The notes: generated by a model not told the origin, from the sequence alone. Positions 11,921 to 23,800 are shown, counted from the first letter of the stretch. The stretch is 64,000 nt of DNA from Arthrobotrys musiformis (GCA_036971715.1 JAVHJL010000003.1:3968001-4032000), one strand, 5' to 3'. Made by a program: numbers and translations.

Positions 11921-13279
11921 AGAGAGAGACTACTGCATCTTGTGGTTGAAAATTTTTCCTTTGATTAGTGTCTAGCTTTCCATTTTCTGTATGTACGATG
12001 AACGTTTATCATCTTCTTATCCAAAACTGAATTCAAAACTTTTTTAGCACCGCCACAATTACAGCTCCCTCATCAAGACTTTCCTTGTCATACCCATGTC
12101 AATATTTTAAGTTGCATACATGTGCATGCGTACGCATGCATGTGCATCCCGAGCCCAGTGCTTCCCAGAGTCAGGCCCTCTCTGCTCCGAGGGTGGTTCG
12201 CAACGCCCGGAGTTAGTTCGCAACACTCCGGGCCCCGGAGAGGTACTTGTGCTAACCTGTGACACCGCGCCCGCTCCGGAAGAGTCCCGCCCCTCTTCTC
12301 GGAAGGTTTTTTCCTTTTCGGAGAATTCTAATCTTCCTTCAAAAGAGCTTTATTACTTTTCATCTCCGGAGGACTTTTGTTCCCCTTTGGAGGAGCCTTG
12401 TTCTCCTCCGAAAATATATGCGGCTTACACCAAACACGGAGGTTTCAATGGTCTCGAGACCGGTCTCGTGGTGCTGCCAGCGCGAGAACAGGCTTCCATA
12501 GAGCACTTATAGACGTCTTTCGGCTTGTGAAGGCCTGTGCGAGTTCCTGTGGGATGCTGATTAAGTTAGCGATCCTCCGATGTCTTGCAACTAAGGTCCT
12601 CCGGTCGATTGCAAAACCCCCGAAAGATCAACAGATAACACTTCGCCTCGTAGCAAGAGCTATACTATCTTCATCCCCTACTTTGTAGTCCTCCGATATA
12701 CTGCCATCCATTGATATGTGATCCCCACACCTATAATTTCATAAGTAGAACATCTAACATTTACAAACTCGTCGCATCAGGTACCTACTGCTGAATGATG
12801 GCCCATATACTCTAAGGCTTTCACTATTCTCGGCCCCCGCGTTCAAAAAACAACAAAATCAATCGATAAAAGGTAGAGTTTCCACTTCGAATTAATTTTC
12901 TCTATGATATTTCAAAAAAATAGAATCGCCGTTGAAAATGAAATCACGAACGAACGGCGAACGTGAGAAACGAAGGACGACGACCACGACAACGACGACC
13001 ACGACCACGGGGGCCGGGAATGGGAAACACGGGACCCGGGAATGGGGAAACACGGGGGCCGGGACCAAAAACCCCAACAAAAAACTACTTCATTTAATAT
13101 TTGTTCAAAAGCAAATAAAATTTAGAATTAATTAGAAGAAACCGAAACTATGTAAAATATCCAAAAGTAATTCAAAAATATTGATTTTTCATCGAGTTAT
13201 TAGTAAATGGTACTGAATGGGCCGCCAGCCCTATGTAATTTGTCTCGTAGACCTCTCAAAAAGTTTATCCTCTGAAGAG

Positions 13280-13341
13280 AGTAAGTTTATCGTATCAAAC
13301 ATAAACATTCCCTGAAAACAGTAAGTTTATCGTATCAAACA
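13280..13341 (+). repeat. 23-base direct repeat pair
   Basis: AGTAAGTTTATCGTATCAAA plus CAT occurs at about 13280 and again at 13319, with a 40-base step. The second copy runs straight into the CAACAACAGGCC minisatellite. Confidence 0.6.
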
Positions 13342-13515
13342 TCAACAACAGGCCAACAACAACAGGCCAACAACAACGCAACAACAACGGCCGGCAACAA
13401 CGGTCGGCAACAACGGGCCGACAGCAGCGGGCCGGCAACAACTGGCCGATAGCAGCGGGCCGACAGCAACGGGCCGACAGCAACGGGCCGACAGCAACGG
13501 GCCGACAGCAACAAA
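13342..13515 (+). repeat. CAACGGGCCGACAG minisatellite
   Basis: About a dozen units of 14-15 bases run from CAACAACAGGC-type copies on the left to nearly identical CAACGGGCCGACAG copies on the right. The gradient suggests homogenisation at the right end. Long frames on the minus strand here are a product of the repeat. Confidence 0.65.
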
Positions 13516-14502
13516 TAGGCCACCCGAATGACGTACGAAACGACGAAACCGAGGGTGCTATGCTAGTGATACCGTTGTGGCGTTGGTACCGTTTCCACTG
13601 AATATGGACGATAACTTGTCTCGTATACCACTGGAATGGAGGATAGTATGGATGGGAATCAAAACGCTGGTGATATCTATACGTCCTTGCGGCACCCTTT
13701 TGACTTGGTCAGGTTGTGGGTAAAATGGTCAGACATTCAACCTCTGCTTCCCTCTGTAACATCAACTAGCTCGGAGCTGGTTCTTTGCCTGGTACTACCT
13801 GCATGTAACCACCTTCTTCGATTCAACTTCCTGTCTATCAACTCTTCCTAAAAATTTCCCCACCAGTTTTTGGTCAGCTGATTTGGTGACATTTTCGTTT
13901 CGCAACACTTGCAACACTTACGCTACCGCCGCTACTACTAATGTAGCGCACGGCGTTGCGAATCACACCATCAAAGTACTTTGTACACAGAAGATATAGA
14001 AAGTTTATTCTAAATTAATTAACAGGGAATAAGAGGTGTTTTACCTATTGTTATGGGATGAGATGTAATGAATCCGCGGCAGGAGCGTTGTCGACGCAAC
14101 GCAAAAATTACCACAAGGTGTTCCAGTGAGGGCGTGTTCGACAAGGAGACGTCACCCCTCCTCGGCAATAGTTGTACAAGTACGCACGGGCATTCCTCCT
14201 TAAGGCGTGCGTGCATGGGACCACCGAAGGGTTATCTGGCTAACTTCTTCAAATCTGTGCCAGGCAGCCGCCTCGGGCTTCAGATATGTTCAGATGGTAG
14301 CTGGACAGGTCTGAAACGGGTTTGTGGTCCTTACGGTGGCGAAGAGAGCTCTTAGCAACCAAGTACGGGGTGCGGCCCGGGTAGGATTGGTTCGAGAGAA
14401 TAATGGGTTATTGTCTTAAAGAGGTAAATTACGCACGCGCACCGCATGTCAGGTTAGTGTACGAGCTTGAAATTTGGAGCTGCTAATCTTACAAAGCAGT
14501 GC

Positions 14503-15201
14503 TTAATCAATTTGTAAGTCTATATCGTCGCTCCTCCAGGCAGCTCTGCGCTGATCCTGGTTTTCACTCTCCCAGTCCTCGCTAACCTGGCCGTATAATC
14601 TTTCTATTCCAGGTTGCAGGTTCGCGGTTTGAGCGCTGTTGAGCCAATTCTGATGCTCCTGCTCGACTGTATCATCAAATGATAGCAGTTCTCGTGCATT
14701 TGCATTCAATCTACCTAAATGTGAGGAACCTGCATGATAAAATGAGAAGCGTGCCAATTCGCCCTGGAACTTTTGCGCGTCTACAAGACCCTCAAAATTC
14801 CGAAGGCAGTAGTCTCGGTATTCTCAATACCCAAACCATGCCACCTGACCGCAATTTACGCGCACCTGAAGGTAAATGTGTCTAAGACTCCTGGTCTTGA
14901 TAAAGATGTAATTGACGATATCTGACAAAAGGTACATTCTGAGGAGCTGCCCTGGTGTCGTGGGCCTCTGACCTTGAAGTGAGCCCAGGTACTCCCTTAA
15001 AAACCTAAGTGATGGCGCCTCGCAAAGCCGTTCACGACCTTTGCGTAGGCAAATCGATGATCTAGGATTCTCTGGATCATCTTCACGCTTTATTCTGTAT
15101 CGATATATTGATGGCGCTGCCGTTGTTGATCGAGAAGATCTTGCTATTTTGATATATCGGCGAAACCTACTCCATGGGACGTCACGTGAACAACCACCCA
15201 T
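14503..15201 (-). pseudogene. broken paralogue of the RING-H2 gene at 19596, no RING, one TGA
   Basis: The frame opens with ATG at 15201. From SSICLRKGRERLCEAP to RVNCGQVAWFGY it matches the 19596-20804 product (NSICLRTNRERLCEMP to RVNCGGVAWFGF). A TGA at 14826-14824 follows WFGY, where the paralogue has Arg, and the same frame continues EYRDYCLRNFEG and on to FYH, LSFD and ESENQ blocks that also match, ending at 14503. A CGA-to-TGA change would explain the stop. The RING half of the paralogue has no counterpart upstream of 15201 that I can see. The gene is therefore a truncated, probably dead copy, or a C-domain gene with read-through. Confidence 0.65.
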
Positions 15202-15933
15202 CTTCCGTGCACCGGAAGTCTCAACACATTTTGTCCAGCGGACGAAAGCTCGAAAGCACGTTGCGGATGATAAACCACTATTGACCTACGATCGATATCT
15301 ATTAGGAAGTGCTAAGTCAGGCACTTGAGATTAACGAAATCATTGTCTTGTAGTAATACCTGTTACCTATTCATAAGGGTACCCAACGCAAATACTACTA
15401 ATTCCCCAACCGAAACCTGGTAGCTGCTAAGGATAACGTGTGATGCTTTTGAGAGCTATGGTATTTGACGGGTCTTAGACTGGTTATCGATATCGCATAT
15501 AACGTCCTATAGAATAATAGGGGTATTCAAACTTAAGAAAAAACCCATAACCTATTCTGGTTATCAGTCGTCGGTTATAGGCGTATAAAATTCGTTAATT
15601 ATAAATAAATTAGTTATAACTAATTCAGTCGGGTAATCTTTTCTATTTTCAGGCCAGCAACAGCTTAAATCCGACTCGTAACCAGTCTCGGTCGTGGATT
15701 TCGTTTTTATGTTTGAGCACCCCCAATATATAGGTTGTAAACCAGATATTAGTTTAATGCACTAGGAAATAATTTAAGATTGCTAATCTTACATACAGTA
15801 TGATATTGTTACTCTCTTTGCTTTCACCTATTAAATTCAAATTATGTCTAAAATAATAATAGTAGATTGGGCCTTGTCGTCGGCGTAACCTGATGCGTTT
15901 CTCCAAATTAAGTGGGCGTAGCCGCGTGTTAGC
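15202..15933. other. AT-rich intergenic
   Basis: About 15,480-15,830 is AT-rich with repeated TTATAAC/GTTATA words, as in eroded or RIP-affected DNA. I see no gene. Confidence 0.4.
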
Positions 15934-18012
15934 TTACTCCACGCCGTTGTCCCCGCTGCCGCTCGGTGGGATGTTGAAGCTAGTCGTTGTGAACTCGCCG
16001 TCCACCTCATTTTCATACTGAGCAAGTGCGGATGCCGTTTGATTAGTACTCCAACGAATGTCGCTATTCGAACTCGGAAAATTCGATGTCGTTGAGGGTA
16101 TTGGGGCGGAAAAAGTGGAAACCCGCTCCCTGAAATCGTTGAACTGCCTGAACAGCTCCCTCATCATTGTCTCAACGGCCCCGAATCGTGTTTCTAGTTC
16201 GTCTGAGATATTCGTCCGGGGCTCCTCGGTACCTCGTCTCCGAGACCTCCTAGGATTGCGATCCGTCCTCGTATTGTCGGGAGCGCTGCTCGCCTGCCAG
16301 GCCACCGGGCCTCGGTCTGCGTGAGCTGCCATTTCCTTTCGCATTTCATAAATCCCCAATACTGCCGATGGTGGATGCCAGTCATTGTCGGTTAGATAAG
16401 GTCGATTCTGTGTGCTGTCTAACCAATTTTTCAAAGCAACCATAACTATAGGCTTAGTAACTCGCTCTGGTCTGCTGATATCGTGAACTCGTTTTAATGC
16501 AGTTAGTTTGCCTAGTGGAATTGCGTATCTCTCTCCGGGAAGATCCTCCCACGTAACTATATAGTACACATGACAATTACGCCCATGTGGCACCCAGGCG
16601 GCCCCGTGGAATTTCAAACCTTCCCAGCAGTGTCCACTGCCTCGGCGGTCTCGGGCAAAACCGTCTATGACGTTTATGTTCATACAAAAGGACTCTTGGA
16701 AACTACCCGTGGCCTTTTCTGCCTTCCACTGCTCGTCGGGGCGACGCGGGTGGTTAACGTAGAGATATCTTTTGTTAAATCCACCACCGCACCATCCCAT
16801 TAGAACAGGCTGTAGGGAAGTATCGACTGGGATACCGTTAATAGAGGGTGCAAGCACCGGGGAGTCAACTTCCATCGCACCCCCTTGGACCGCTGGCTGC
16901 TGAACCGGCTGTTGAACCGCTGGCTGCTGAACCGGCTGTTGGACCGGCTGTTGGACTGGCTGTTGGACCGCTGGCTGCTGAACCGGCTGTTGAACCGCTG
17001 GCTGCTGAACCGGCTGTTGGACCGGCTGTTGGACTGGCTGTTGGACCGCTGGCTGCTGAACCGGCTGTTGAACCGCTGGCTGCTGAACCGGCTGTTGGAC
17101 CGCTGGCTGCTGAACCGGCTGTTGGACCGGCTGTTGGACTGGCTGTTGGACCGCTGGCTGCTGAACCGGCTGTTGGACCGGCTGTTGGACTGGTTGTTGG
17201 ACCGCTGGCTGTTGGACCGCTGGCTGCTGAACCGCTGGCTGTTGAATCGGCGTCAACACATATCTTGGGGTTCCGGACGTACTTTGCAAAGGAGGGGTTG
17301 GAGGCACATCTTCGACCGTCGCTGGTTGGCCATTGTTGTTAGCTTGTCGTTGTTGATCTAGGCCCTGCCTCAATACCGCTTCATTCAAATTTCTCCTCGC
17401 GATTCCAGCTTCCCAGTCTAATTGTTCTTGCGGGCGTGCAGGCCCAGTCGCTCCGACCGAGCCCTCTGTAATCGTATTCCCCAGAGCCGACCAATCGTGA
17501 ATCCCGCCTTCCACTCCGCCCCCCTGACGCATAGGTAATGTAGAGAGTTCGGCTTCTTGCTCGGCCTGCCGGGCTAATTGTTCCTGAGCGCGATCAAGCT
17601 GCGCTTGTCTCTCAGCTTCCCTTCTAATAGCTTCTTGCACTTCGGCAATTTCTGCTCTAATTTGGGCAGCCTGATCTCTGAGGGCGGCCTCTGCTCGTGC
17701 GGCCTCTGCTCGTGCGGCCTCTGCTCGTGCGGTCGCTGCTCGGGCGGTCGCTGCTCGGGCGGCCTCTGCTCGCGCGGTCTCTCCCTCAGCGCCTCCTTCC
17801 GTTCGGGCTGCTTCCCTTAGCCGTTCCAGTTCAATCCTTTGAATATCCTCCAGCATTTCACGTTCGCGATCAAACTGCCCCATTGCCCCTCGTGGCCTTG
17901 CAATCTCCGGTGATGCATTACTCCTAGTCGATCGACGATTCGGATTATATGCTGGAGCAGTAATCTGTGAGGCATCCTGTGTCGCTGGGCTTCCCCTCGG
18001 ACTTGCAGGCAT
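15934..18012 (-). CDS. 692-aa coiled-coil and QQPV/QQPAV-repeat protein
   Basis: One uninterrupted exon runs from ATG at 18012. Residues ~45-150 are an Ala/Glu/Arg helix with tandem ARAEA/ARAAT units and further heptads, predicting a coiled coil. Residues ~255-380 are tandem QQPAV and QQPV units, encoded by a 12/15-bp minisatellite at about 16882-17250 with higher-order structure. After that comes a compact non-repetitive domain of about 170 residues, starting GWCGGGFNKRYLYVNHP and containing HGAAWVPHGRNCHVYYIVTW and ERYAIPLGKLTALKRVHD. The C terminus is Ser/Asn-rich with a short heptad segment (ELETRFGAVETMMRELFRQF). I do not recognise the central domain. The repeat makes length variation between strains likely. 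Confidence 0.7.
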   Translation of the reverse strand: MPASPRGSPATQDASQITAPAYNPNRRSTRSNASPEIARPRGAMGQFDREREMLEDIQRIELERLREAARTEGGAEGETARAEAARAATARAATARAEAARAEAARAEAALRDQAAQIRAEIAEVQEAIRREAERQAQLDRAQEQLARQAEQEAELSTLPMRQGGGVEGGIHDWSALGNTITEGSVGATGPARPQEQLDWEAGIARRNLNEAVLRQGLDQQRQANNNGQPATVEDVPPTPPLQSTSGTPRYVLTPIQQPAVQQPAVQQPAVQQPVQQPVQQPVQQPAVQQPVQQPVQQPVQQPAVQQPVQQPAVQQPVQQPAVQQPVQQPVQQPVQQPAVQQPVQQPAVQQPVQQPVQQPVQQPAVQQPVQQPAVQGGAMEVDSPVLAPSINGIPVDTSLQPVLMGWCGGGFNKRYLYVNHPRRPDEQWKAEKATGSFQESFCMNINVIDGFARDRRGSGHCWEGLKFHGAAWVPHGRNCHVYYIVTWEDLPGERYAIPLGKLTALKRVHDISRPERVTKPIVMVALKNWLDSTQNRPYLTDNDWHPPSAVLGIYEMRKEMAAHADRGPVAWQASSAPDNTRTDRNPRRSRRRGTEEPRTNISDELETRFGAVETMMRELFRQFNDFRERVSTFSAPIPSTTSNFPSSNSDIRWSTNQTASALAQYENEVDGEFTTTSFNIPPSGSGDNGVE
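16882..17250 (-). repeat. in-frame minisatellite of the QQPV protein
   Basis: Units of 12 and 15 bases (plus strand CGGCTGTTGGAC and CGCTGGCTGCTGAAC types) alternate in a higher-order pattern of roughly 120 bases. The lack of stops on the opposite strand makes two long false frames there. Confidence 0.7.
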
Positions 18013-18657
18013 GATTCAGTTAGGATGTACGTATGTTTCTATGTGACTAGGACTGATAGAAATTTGAGTAGACTTCGCGGAAGTGCTTACTGAGTTCTTT
18101 TGGCCTATAATGGACTTAGGCTCTTAATAGAATTGAATAATTGGATTGGGTTCGTCGTGCAGGCTGGCTCAAAAACCCCTTCGAGAGCTCTACTACTAAG
18201 CACTTATATAATGCCGTGGCAATGCGCATATATTAATGGTTGTACTTACGCGTGCACGGGCTGGATATAGTAAAATGTAACTAAAATGCCCTATCACATG
18301 CATAGCCCCAGTGTTGACCCCAGGCTATTTTTGGCCAGCCTATTTTTAATTTTAGCTGATACTAAAAATAACCTTGTAGTGTATAATTAGCTCCCTCTCA
18401 GAGTACCAATGATAGCATGCTAGTAAGTAAAGATGATTAACCTTGGGCACCCGACCTATTAATATTGGCTGGCCTTCAAATCCGGATTGGCTTACCCATA
18501 TAGAACGGGCAAACTAGTTAACCGTCTACATTTTGCACTTACTAGAGCTTTACTTGCCAGGACCACGGAGTTACAACCGGAAGCACGGGAAATTACAGTG
18601 GAAACCACAATATAGCCCCTACCAATCGCACCAGTTACCCTTACAAGACATACTGCC
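18013..18657. other. intergenic, AT-rich
   Basis: I see no gene. GGCTATTTTTGGCCAGCCTATTTTTAA-like direct duplication lies at about 18325-18350. Confidence 0.35.
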
Positions 18658-18984
18658 ATGCCGTTGCATTTTGCGCGCTTCATAGATATCGTACTAAAAC
18701 CTAATGCCACTACTAAGGCCATTGTCCGAGAGTACTTTCGAAGGCTGGACTCCCGCGACCGAACTTCATTACAGAAATATTCAAATATTGAATTATACTT
18801 TTGTTTGATACTACTTGGATTAAAATACGATTTGGACGCTCCTCCCACATTGATTGGATCGATAGAAGCCTTCAACAGAAATGCGCATTTAGCGAAGCAG
18901 AAGCGCTTAGATGAATTCAGATTGAAACGTTTGGAATTAGCTCTTCTCGAGGCTCTTGATTGGAATTTGTACGTTGCATACTAA
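18658..18984 (+). CDS. cyclin-like fragment (Pho80/PCL style)
   Basis: ATG at 18658 gives 108 aa. The pattern YSNIELYFCLILLGLKYDLDAP followed by a Lys/Arg-rich helix and LERLE-like KRLELALLEALDWNLYV resembles the core of Pho80-type cyclins (helices 3-5 and the conserved 'LDWNLYV' end). An ordinary cyclin box is longer on both sides. Either upstream exons exist or this is a truncated copy. The assignment is from pattern memory only. Confidence 0.35.
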   Translation: MPLHFARFIDIVLKPNATTKAIVREYFRRLDSRDRTSLQKYSNIELYFCLILLGLKYDLDAPPTLIGSIEAFNRNAHLAKQKRLDEFRLKRLELALLEALDWNLYVAY

Positions 18985-19595
18985 AATTATGATAGAAATA
19001 CGGGAATAGATGAAGGTGGTGGAAAGAAGTCTGTTTCGATGGCTTACTTGTTAGTCCCTTCCTTCTAGACATGTTGATTATAAGATTAGATTCAAGCTGG
19101 GACGCTAGGAACAAGACTTCAAACGTTGCAAACTAAATTGAATTCAATTTTAAATTTTCGAATAGGGCTTCAAAGTACCATGGACTTTGACATTCACGGT
19201 GAATTAATGAACTTGGGCTTCTATCCATTATGGAAACGCTGATCTCTCTCAAGAGTCAAGATCGACTTTAAGGTGCTAACCTTGATTGATATCAGCCAGC
19301 AACGTAACCTGGATAACCCAGGAATGATAAATTTAACCATTCCCTAAAGCCTATGGATTAGTTGGCGCTCATGGGGGTTCTAAAGTCTTTTTTTAGCAAT
19401 ATCTTGCCACCCCTGCATTTATATTTAGTATATTGTTCTATTTCTATATTTGGCCAAAGTTGGTTTCGGTTTGAAATTTGTTCTGGTACACTCAGTTAGT
19501 TATGCTCCGCACTGAACAATGATCTTTCGGGAAGCTTAAAGGGCGCGCAATACCTCTCGTCCTTTGTTTCAACAAAGAACTTCCAAACACCCGAA
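18985..19595. other. intergenic
   Basis: It is AT-rich with no gene. It contains the promoter of the RING gene, but no clear TATA element is seen. Confidence 0.35.
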
Positions 19596-20804
19596 ATGGC
19601 GCGGATAACCAGAAAATATTTCAAAGCCGATGATACCCTCTCCATGATCGGTGGGGCGTTTACTGATCTCTTCCTCCGAAGCTATCCTAGGCTCACTGTA
19701 TTTCGAGATACAGTAGATCCAGGGGAAAATCAAAGGGGTATTGCTATTCTTGCCTCTTGCGTCTTGTGCATGTGTGAGTATTATGTGGGAGAGAAAGTAT
19801 ATACGCTTCCGTGTGGTTCTACGCACACCTTTCATGTATCATGCTTCGCGAAGATGTTAGAAACGGCACGATCTACAGCATCTCAATACTCTCCGGTTCG
19901 GTCAGCAAAGTGTCCACTCTGTCGCACAATAATACCGCTATACGAGCGTCTCAAGTACCGAGAACGGGTGAGGTGCCGAGTGGCGCTTGGAGAAATCTCC
20001 GGAACAAATACATACACTGAATTCGCGGCTCTTTCAAAAGAGGAATGGAGAGTCACAGGGCAAGCCCAATTTCTTCCCACGGCTTGGGGAAACCGACGAC
20101 GTTTCATTCACGCAGAGTATCTCCATTACACTGACAGTAAACCCGCGTTACCAAAATACTACGTCGGGGAGACCCTCACACCTCCAGAAAGCCCTGATAA
20201 TTCCATCTGCTTACGAACAAATCGGGAACGCCTCTGTGAAATGCCTTGCGTATCTGCTTTAAAAGAATATCTTTCAGTGGGAATGCCGGACTCGAAGCGG
20301 TCGGATCTTATCAAACTTTATGTGCTTGGGGATGTAGTAAACGCCATCTACGTTCCAGATCCGGATGGTACGTTTGTGCATCTATATATCCAGGCAAGGG
20401 TCAACTGTGGTGGGGTTGCTTGGTTCGGCTTCAGAGAGTTTCGAAACTATATTCTCGGACTACAAGGCGTCCGTGAACGGATCCGGTGGATCGAGTTCCA
20501 CAACGAGCTCGATAGATTTGCAAGATCGCACAACCGCCCTGGGTTTTACCATCTTGCGAATCTAAATAGGGAGGGTACTCATGTTAAGTCATTCGATAGA
20601 AAGGTGGCGTTTGCTTGGCTGCAACAAAATGACCTAAGCCTTGCTGACCCAGATGTGTCTGCTAGAATTGCAGAGCTCCGAGCCGCCAGAACCTACGAGA
20701 TGTCAGAAGGAATGGAGGTGTGGCAACGAGAGAACCAAGCGGTCCAACGGCCAGACCGGCAAGATGAATCCCGTGAGCTGGTACATGAAGACTGGAGATT
20801 TTGA
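19596..20804 (+). CDS. RING-H2 finger protein with a distinct C-terminal domain
   Basis: One exon of 402 aa starts at ATG. Residues ~50-108 form a RING-H2: CVLCMCEYY, then PCGSTHTFHVSCF, then CPLCRTIIP, so the enzyme is a probable E3 ubiquitin ligase that pairs with an E2. Residues ~205-340 form a second block that begins NSICLRTNRERLCEMP and includes VLGDVVNAIYV and IQARVNCGGVAWFGF. That block is shared with the broken copy at 14503-15201, so it is a conserved module rather than a linker. The C terminus is charged and helical. The function of the second domain is unknown; substrate binding is a reasonable guess. Confidence 0.75.
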   Translation: MARITRKYFKADDTLSMIGGAFTDLFLRSYPRLTVFRDTVDPGENQRGIAILASCVLCMCEYYVGEKVYTLPCGSTHTFHVSCFAKMLETARSTASQYSPVRSAKCPLCRTIIPLYERLKYRERVRCRVALGEISGTNTYTEFAALSKEEWRVTGQAQFLPTAWGNRRRFIHAEYLHYTDSKPALPKYYVGETLTPPESPDNSICLRTNRERLCEMPCVSALKEYLSVGMPDSKRSDLIKLYVLGDVVNAIYVPDPDGTFVHLYIQARVNCGGVAWFGFREFRNYILGLQGVRERIRWIEFHNELDRFARSHNRPGFYHLANLNREGTHVKSFDRKVAFAWLQQNDLSLADPDVSARIAELRAARTYEMSEGMEVWQRENQAVQRPDRQDESRELVHEDWRF

Positions 20805-23800
20805 AATTTTATAACATGAGGCTGTACACATTAAGTATGCAATTACAGGCAACATTATTCGTAATTCAGTACCAATAACAGTGATTGTGAGTCCACGCCA
20901 TGTACATGACCAACCTAGCAACTTAAGTGTGTGGAATAGCAGGTACTTAGTCCCGTGCCTGGCTGAAAATGTGTCGCCCTATTAATATCTTTTGTGTAGT
21001 GTTTAGTCTGAGATGTGGCGATAACGCCGACCGCCACCACCACTACCACAACTTCTACTACACGGGAACCTACCTACATTCTTACCTACCTCCATACCTT
21101 CGAGATTGCGGTTGGGTGGCTAACTGGCCGACGGATAACCGCAGCTATCTCATGAGGTCGCTGCGGACGTCTGAGAGCCGGGGAGGTATCAAAGGGAGTA
21201 CCCGGCGAGCGAGATAATAAATATGAAGAAACACCTATCGAGATAGCTGGTTGTTGGGTCCATATAAATAGAAAGAGTAGCTCTAGTTGATCCGCACCAC
21301 ACACGTGATCACGTGACCTAACGAAGGTTAGTACAATAGAGCCATCAGGATAGTAAAATAATCTAAAAAACTTGAGTCTTTGCTAATATATATATTGCCC
21401 TTACTGAAGCCCACACGCTTAAGCAAGATTGTCCGTGTAAATACAACACATACTGACCCCGCAGGCTCATCCTCGGTATCTCGGGATTTCGTAAGTAACG
21501 CGCTCCCCCAGACTCTAGCGAATTCTACCCAGGTCCCATGGTCCTGGTTGTGGGATTATAGCGATTAGGTTGAGAGCCCCACTCTTGTCCTCGCTTTTTC
21601 GGTACAGAAATCTTCAGGCTTCGATAGCCGTTAGAACGAATGCGCTGTGCCCCCAGTGGTTAGCACGTTGTCTTAAGTCAAAGAGCCAATTTCAGATACT
21701 AATCTGATCTGTCTGAGACATTAGTATGAACTGTGGGTAAAACCTTGACGGCGATAGCTAAACTTACCCCTGTAGCAGAGACGAGTGGTAATGCGATTAT
21801 TCTCTGAATTTAGGAATGCATGTGCTGCAAGGGGATGTGATTGACTGCGAGACGACCGAAAATTCCGGCTGCATTTTGCCCAAGATTCGAGTCTCCGTTG
21901 TGGATTGGCAATATCCAACGTTCGCTGCCGATTCACGGGCATGAAATTCCAAACTAGTTAGATCTATATAGATTATTGAAAGGGACTTGGTACCGATACT
22001 ATATGCTACAAACCAATCGAACAATATATCGATACTAAGCTGTGAGCAGCCTGGGAACATTGTACATACATGTGCGGTGAAGAGCTTGTGTTGCAATTGA
22101 TCTAGGGCCGTTGATATCCTTTATCAGGGTAATTGAGTTTAAATGAGTAGAACGTAGGAGAATAAACTTTCCATGATTGCGAAGAGGTATTTTATTTGAT
22201 TTTTCAACTGGGTGTGCGGATGAGCATTCGATTCCGTCGTACGAAGAATAAAGCGATGTTCGTGGAAAGTATCTCCAGATCCAGGAGGTCATCGCTAGAG
22301 CCTTCTAATAATCCTTGGACCTTTGATAAAGACTACAAACGGAGAAAGATGGTTAATTCGATGGGTCAGGGTCCAGACTCAGGTTGAGATCCCCTCTTCC
22401 TGGTCTGGCGAGCTCCATAACGTATTGCAAAGAGCTCCCAGGAGCGTCCATGGTTAAGAGCCCGTGATTCCTAGAAAGGTGGTGACGTCATGGCGCATAT
22501 GGCTCGGGCTCAACCGGCTCAACCTTAGAAACGGGAACTCGAGTTGCCGTTGATCCTGTTCAATAACGAAAAACAGTCAGAAAAAGGAATAACAGGACAC
22601 AATACACTTATGAAACAGGAATCAAGAAATAGAAACTATGATTCACCCACCATCATCATCTGTGCACGGTCGTGGCCGCATGATATCTAGGTATGTAGCC
22701 ATTTCCATAAATACCACACAACACAAAAGAACAATTGTTAGCTGTCCACGAGTGGTCCCATCCAGCAGCGGGCCGGGACTAGGTCAGACGGCAGGTAGCT
22801 ATGCTTCGGCTTCGATACGCTAACGGCCGCTGATCGCATAAAGAAAGGAGGGTTTTGGGGGGGGGGTAATCATGAGACCGCTTACCAATACGCAATGAAA
22901 ATGCATGAGGTCATGATCGTCATATCGCGTCCCAGCCGGTTTGTACGCGGGTATTCATAGCGGGAAAGATATGAAGGGAATACGGAATATTTTGGTACGT
23001 GGGTAGACTAAAAATAGAGCCCGTAGCCGCTATTAATACCACTGGATTGAGAATGGCTGTTGGATTGAGATCGGCCCGTTGGTCCCCGTTTTTTCTATCC
23101 AAACATTCTTTGTCTACAAGCTTCGAAGACTGAGATTTGTAGTCACCAGGACGAACGTGGTGTTAGGCAGCAGTAGGAAGTGCTCTTTACAAGGTTCTTG
23201 TCATTTTCCTGTTCTAAAAACGCAGTTTTTCAGATGGTGGCGTGATGGATGGCTTTGCTCGAATGTGAGTTCGGCGTCTTCTCGCCCTTCTCACAAGAAC
23301 CCCACCATATATATATACTCCTCCACAACAGTCACCACCTCCGATTTCTTTGTAGAAAGGATCAAGGCTCATTAGTGTGACAGTGGGGCCTTAAAAATAG
23401 ATTCATCGACTTGGGAGTTGGCCCTATTAGGCGTCTAAAAAGAAACGCATTAAGAAAATATACCTTAATAAAGGTGGGTCCTGTAAAAAGGAGTGAGCGG
23501 CACTGCGATGCCGCCGGTTGATATTGACCGTACAGTGAGCAGCTAACACTATGCAAGTCGAGCTGACCCAGGTGCCATAAAGGAAGCTCGCTTTGGTACC
23601 TAATATCCGCTCGGCGCCTGTCTTGGAGCTAGACCACCTAATAACTTCAAAAACGAACTTCGTCTTATCTTTTGCGTAGTGTCCGATAGGGCGCCCAATC
23701 ACGAGAGGGGAAGAAAGGCCCCCCCTTGTGACACATTTGATCATGGGCCGGCCACGATGAGAATAAGAAAACGGATAATAATTCTAACAAAAGGGATAAT

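Larger units (their letters stand above)
11921..14502. other. repeat-rich intergenic region
   Basis: The region contains CTCCGGA/GGAG-rich irregular repeats at 12270-12420, an ACGACCACG microsatellite at about 12975-13010, direct repeats and a minisatellite (listed separately). ATG-initiated frames at 12120-12512 and 13636-13851 (+) exist, but they are low-complexity or featureless and I do not call them genes. Confidence 0.45.

Noticed and set aside
12120..12512. 130-codon ATG frame
   Set aside because: It is built largely of CTCCGGAGG-type repeats and has a palindromic GCATGCGTACGCATGC start; I see no sign of selection for protein.
12932..13135. Frame with poly-threonine
   Set aside because: It comes from an ACG/ACC microsatellite and lacks protein-like sequence elsewhere.
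13295..13523. Cys/Arg-rich minus frames
   Set aside because: They are translations of the CAACGGGCCGACAG minisatellite.
16848..17361. Two long plus-strand frames over the QQPV gene
   Set aside because: They are shadows of the 12/15-bp minisatellite, which has no stops in several frames; they encode only repeats of AVGPLAAEP or LLDRWLLN.
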